Assembly: GCA_963720695.1 (NCBI GenBank)
Contig: CAVRGG010000004.1
Span: forward strand, 868,001-932,000
Length of the DNA: 64,000 bases
Direction: 5' to 3'
Source of the DNA: UBA668 sp963720695
Lineage (GTDB): Bacteria; Actinomycetota; Acidimicrobiia; Acidimicrobiales; Ilumatobacteraceae
The first letter of the stretch is position 1. Each line of letters starts with the position of its first letter. Shown in pieces: positions 61,943-64,000 of this stretch. The translations under genes and the position numbers were made by a program. The notes beneath the pieces are model-generated. The model did not search any database. It was not told where the DNA came from and worked only from the letters and a program-made list of their open reading frames with translations.

Positions 61943-63895
61943 TCACGCTCGGAGGGCGGAGGGCAACGGGGCGGACGACACGAAGTGCAGCACCTGCACG
62001 GCGCGAGTCATGGCCACGTAGAGCAGACGAGCACCGCGCTCGCTGCCGTCGAAGATCTCGTGGGGGTTCACCACCACGACGCCGTCGAACTCCAGACCCT
62101 TCACCGCCTCGGCATGGAAGAGCGGCACGTCGTCGTGCCCGAGATCGTGCACGCGATCGACGGCGTGCAGGCCCACCGCCTCGAGTGCATCGGCGATGGT
62201 CGGGAACAACGGCTCGGGGGCGACCACCCCGCTGTTGTGATGGCGGTGTCGCACGGACTGGACTTCTTCGGCGACGGCGGCCCCGAGCGAACCGGCGTCG
62301 ACCATGCGCAGCGTCGGCGCCACCCCGTCGGCGCGCACGCTTCGGCTCGCCTGGGTGGTGACCCCGGTGAACGGCAGCAGCCGGTTGGCGACGTCGAGGA
62401 TCGGCGCCGGGACGCGATAGCCGATGGTGAGGTGCGCGACCTCCGCGGCGTCCGCCCGCAACAGCCGAAGCGCCTCGTCCCAGTCCTGCTGGCCCGCGGG
62501 CGTGGTGCTCTGGGCCAGGTCGCCGAGGATGGTCATCGATCCGGCGGGGCTGCGGCGGCCGATGCAGCGCAGCGCGACCGCGCTGTGATCCTGGGCTTCG
62601 TCGACGACGACGTGTCCGTAGGTGAACGGCGTGCCCACCAACAACGAGTTCGCCTCGTCGACGAGGTACTGATCGGCGACCGTCCATCTTCTGCGCTTGC
62701 CGCCCGGGCCCGGGAGCAGTTGGTCGACCAGCTTGATCGGTTGCTGGGTCGGCCACGCTTTGGTGAGCGCCGCCCGCAGCGCCGGGGCCTTCTCCCACAC
62801 GTCGTCGCGGTCGTAGCGCCGCATCATGTCGCGCTGCACCATGCCCTTGAGCGAGTCACGACGCTTGTTGACCGGAGCGTTGGCGTCGAGCGCCTGAGAG
62901 AACCACTCCGCGACCTCGTCGCGCGTGACGGTGATCGTGCGCGATCCGAGCGGAATGCGAAGGTCGTCGTCGGGGACCTTCACGTGCTGGACGGAGGCGG
63001 CCTCCAGCCTGGCCAGCATCTCCTCGCTGCCCTTCGAGCGACGGGTGTCGGTGTCGTCGACCCCGGTGATCTCCACCTTCGGGACGCACAGGTCGAGCGC
63101 CGTCCGTTGCTGCACGCTGCGCTCGCCCAACGACGGGAGCACGTTGCCGATGTAGTCCAGGAACACCCGGTTCGGACCGACCACGAGCACACCGTCGCGC
63201 ACCAGGCGGCGGCGATGTTCGAACAGCAGGTACGCGGCGCGGTGCAGCCCCACGGCGGTCTTCCCGGTGCCCGGGCCTCCCTGCACGACGAGCACCTGGT
63301 CCAGCGGGGCGCGGATGACGACGTCCTGCTCGGCCTGGATGGTGGCCACGATCTCGCGCATGGCGCCGGTGCGCGCCGCGCCGATCTCGGCCAGCACCGG
63401 GTCGGGGATACCCGATCCGGAGGTGTCGTGATCGGGGTCGTCGAGCTGCTCGTCGAGGTAGGCGGTGAGCTCGCCATCGGCGAGGGTGAAACGACGACGG
63501 TGCGCCAGACCGAACGGATCGGCGTGCGTCGCTCGGTAGAAGGGTGCGGCGATCGGCGCCCGCCAATCGACCACGACCGGCTCGTGACGGTCGTCCTCGA
63601 TGTGCCGCCGACCGATGTACCAGCGGTCCGGCGCAGACCTTGGCGACGCGGTCTCGGGCGACGCCGCTTCCGTGATCCGTCCGAAGAACTCGCCCGCCCC
63701 CGGCGTACGCAGGTCTTCGAGCGCCTCGGCGACGGTGACCTCGATGTACTCCTTGGTGATCTCGTCGGCGGACGCGTCGGGATCGAGCCGCTCGAACCGT
63801 TCGATCATCCGATCACGGGACGCACGCGAGAACCGCAGGTGCTCCTGCTCGGCCCCGAGCTCGGGGAACAGTTCGGACGACGGGTGGGTGCTCAC
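61943..63895 (-). CDS. HelD-like UvrD-family helicase (RNA polymerase recycling)
   Basis: 650 residues. Walker A is VVQGGPGTGKTAVGLHRAAY, Walker B VVVDEAQDHS, motif III GDLAQS, and the C-terminal RLLYVAMTRAV is superfamily 1 motif VI. The insert between motifs, the N-terminal region with EFFGRITEA and the string WRAPIAAPFY are typical of actinobacterial HelD, which frees RNA polymerase stalled on DNA, sometimes giving rifamycin tolerance. GTG 63895 is preferred; the frame extends to a TTG at 63946. TAAGTT (minus, 63911-63906) may be the -10. Confidence 0.88.
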   Translation of the reverse strand: MSTHPSSELFPELGAEQEHLRFSRASRDRMIERFERLDPDASADEITKEYIEVTVAEALEDLRTPGAGEFFGRITEAASPETASPRSAPDRWYIGRRHIEDDRHEPVVVDWRAPIAAPFYRATHADPFGLAHRRRFTLADGELTAYLDEQLDDPDHDTSGSGIPDPVLAEIGAARTGAMREIVATIQAEQDVVIRAPLDQVLVVQGGPGTGKTAVGLHRAAYLLFEHRRRLVRDGVLVVGPNRVFLDYIGNVLPSLGERSVQQRTALDLCVPKVEITGVDDTDTRRSKGSEEMLARLEAASVQHVKVPDDDLRIPLGSRTITVTRDEVAEWFSQALDANAPVNKRRDSLKGMVQRDMMRRYDRDDVWEKAPALRAALTKAWPTQQPIKLVDQLLPGPGGKRRRWTVADQYLVDEANSLLVGTPFTYGHVVVDEAQDHSAVALRCIGRRSPAGSMTILGDLAQSTTPAGQQDWDEALRLLRADAAEVAHLTIGYRVPAPILDVANRLLPFTGVTTQASRSVRADGVAPTLRMVDAGSLGAAVAEEVQSVRHRHHNSGVVAPEPLFPTIADALEAVGLHAVDRVHDLGHDDVPLFHAEAVKGLEFDGVVVVNPHEIFDGSERGARLLYVAMTRAVQVLHFVSSAPLPSALRA

Positions 63896-63953
63896 AGGGT
63901 CCGCCAACTTAGCGCCGTTTGACAGGACCGGTTTCTGAGCCAACAATCAGGCG

Positions 63954-64000
63954 ATGGGACCGGACGACGCCCGCCGCCGGCAGTTGCGGCTGGCGCTCTC
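63954..64000 (+). CDS. Possible gene start, cut by the window edge
   Basis: ATG 63954 opens a frame (GPDDARRRQLRLAL) that continues to the right edge with no stop. It is divergent from the helicase gene with a 58-base gap. Fifteen codons are too few to recognise anything; it is listed because the frame, base composition and orientation fit a real gene. Confidence 0.35.
   Translation, partial: MGPDDARRRQLRLAL

Overview
The window is high-GC bacterial DNA, densely packed with genes on both strands. Starts are often GTG, and stop/start overlaps of the GTGA or ATGA type are common. The gene content suggests an actinobacterium: MazG-eno-ftsB, a DUF501 protein, CoxL-type molybdenum hydroxylases with CoxD/E/F/G accessory genes, and a purine-nucleoside ABC importer of the BMP type. 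An Acidimicrobiia (Ilumatobacter-like) origin is my inference and was not tested. I saw no rRNA, tRNA, transposase, phage gene or CRISPR array, so this reads as ordinary chromosome.

Layout. Bases 1-10.5 kb hold a lipoprotein tail, an alkylsulfatase followed by a SulP anion permease, a PPIase-like lipoprotein, tetrapyrrole-methylase/MazG, two antisense membrane proteins, enolase and FtsB. Bases 10.6-16.9 kb hold a blue-copper lipoprotein, an orphan form II CoxL-like subunit, and a class III aminotransferase-SDR-SDR-Lrp operon. Bases 16.9-23.0 kb hold an FTR1 iron permease, a PAS-PAS-GGDEF-EAL protein, and a Fur/Zur regulator divergent from a znuACB-like metal importer. Bases 23.1-37.6 kb are rich in molybdenum-hydroxylase genes: RidA, coxS-coxL-coxM, then PAP2, PIN-like, FAD oxidoreductase and GH13 genes, then MoxR (CoxD), VWA (CoxE), XdhC, an NlpC/P60 hydrolase with a possible riboswitch leader, a MocA-like nucleotidyltransferase and CoxG. 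Bases 37.6-43.3 kb hold DUF501, unknown proteins, GNAT, two crotonases and an SGNH hydrolase. Bases 43.4-56.6 kb form a nucleoside uptake and salvage block: BMP lipoprotein, ATPase, two permeases, a QueF-like protein, adenosine deaminase and uracil phosphoribosyltransferase. An ECF sigma factor with a membrane partner, an SGNH esterase, a phosphohexomutase and an adenosine-kinase-like PfkB follow. Bases 56.6-64 kb hold aminopeptidase N, a PaiB-like flavin protein, a TauD dioxygenase, two RibD/DHFR-like reductases and a HelD-like helicase.

Two patterns cut across the window. First, at least six genes (ftsB, orphan coxL, GH13, first nucleoside permease, SGNH esterase, paiB) carry a single-base indel, often in a C/G run, that shifts an otherwise well-conserved reading frame. 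A seventh run may explain the CoxE-XdhC fusion. This looks more like consensus sequencing error than decay, and affected entries give both the literal and the repaired reading. Second, many genes have a TANNNT -10-like hexamer 6-8 bases before the start codon, which implies widespread leaderless transcripts.
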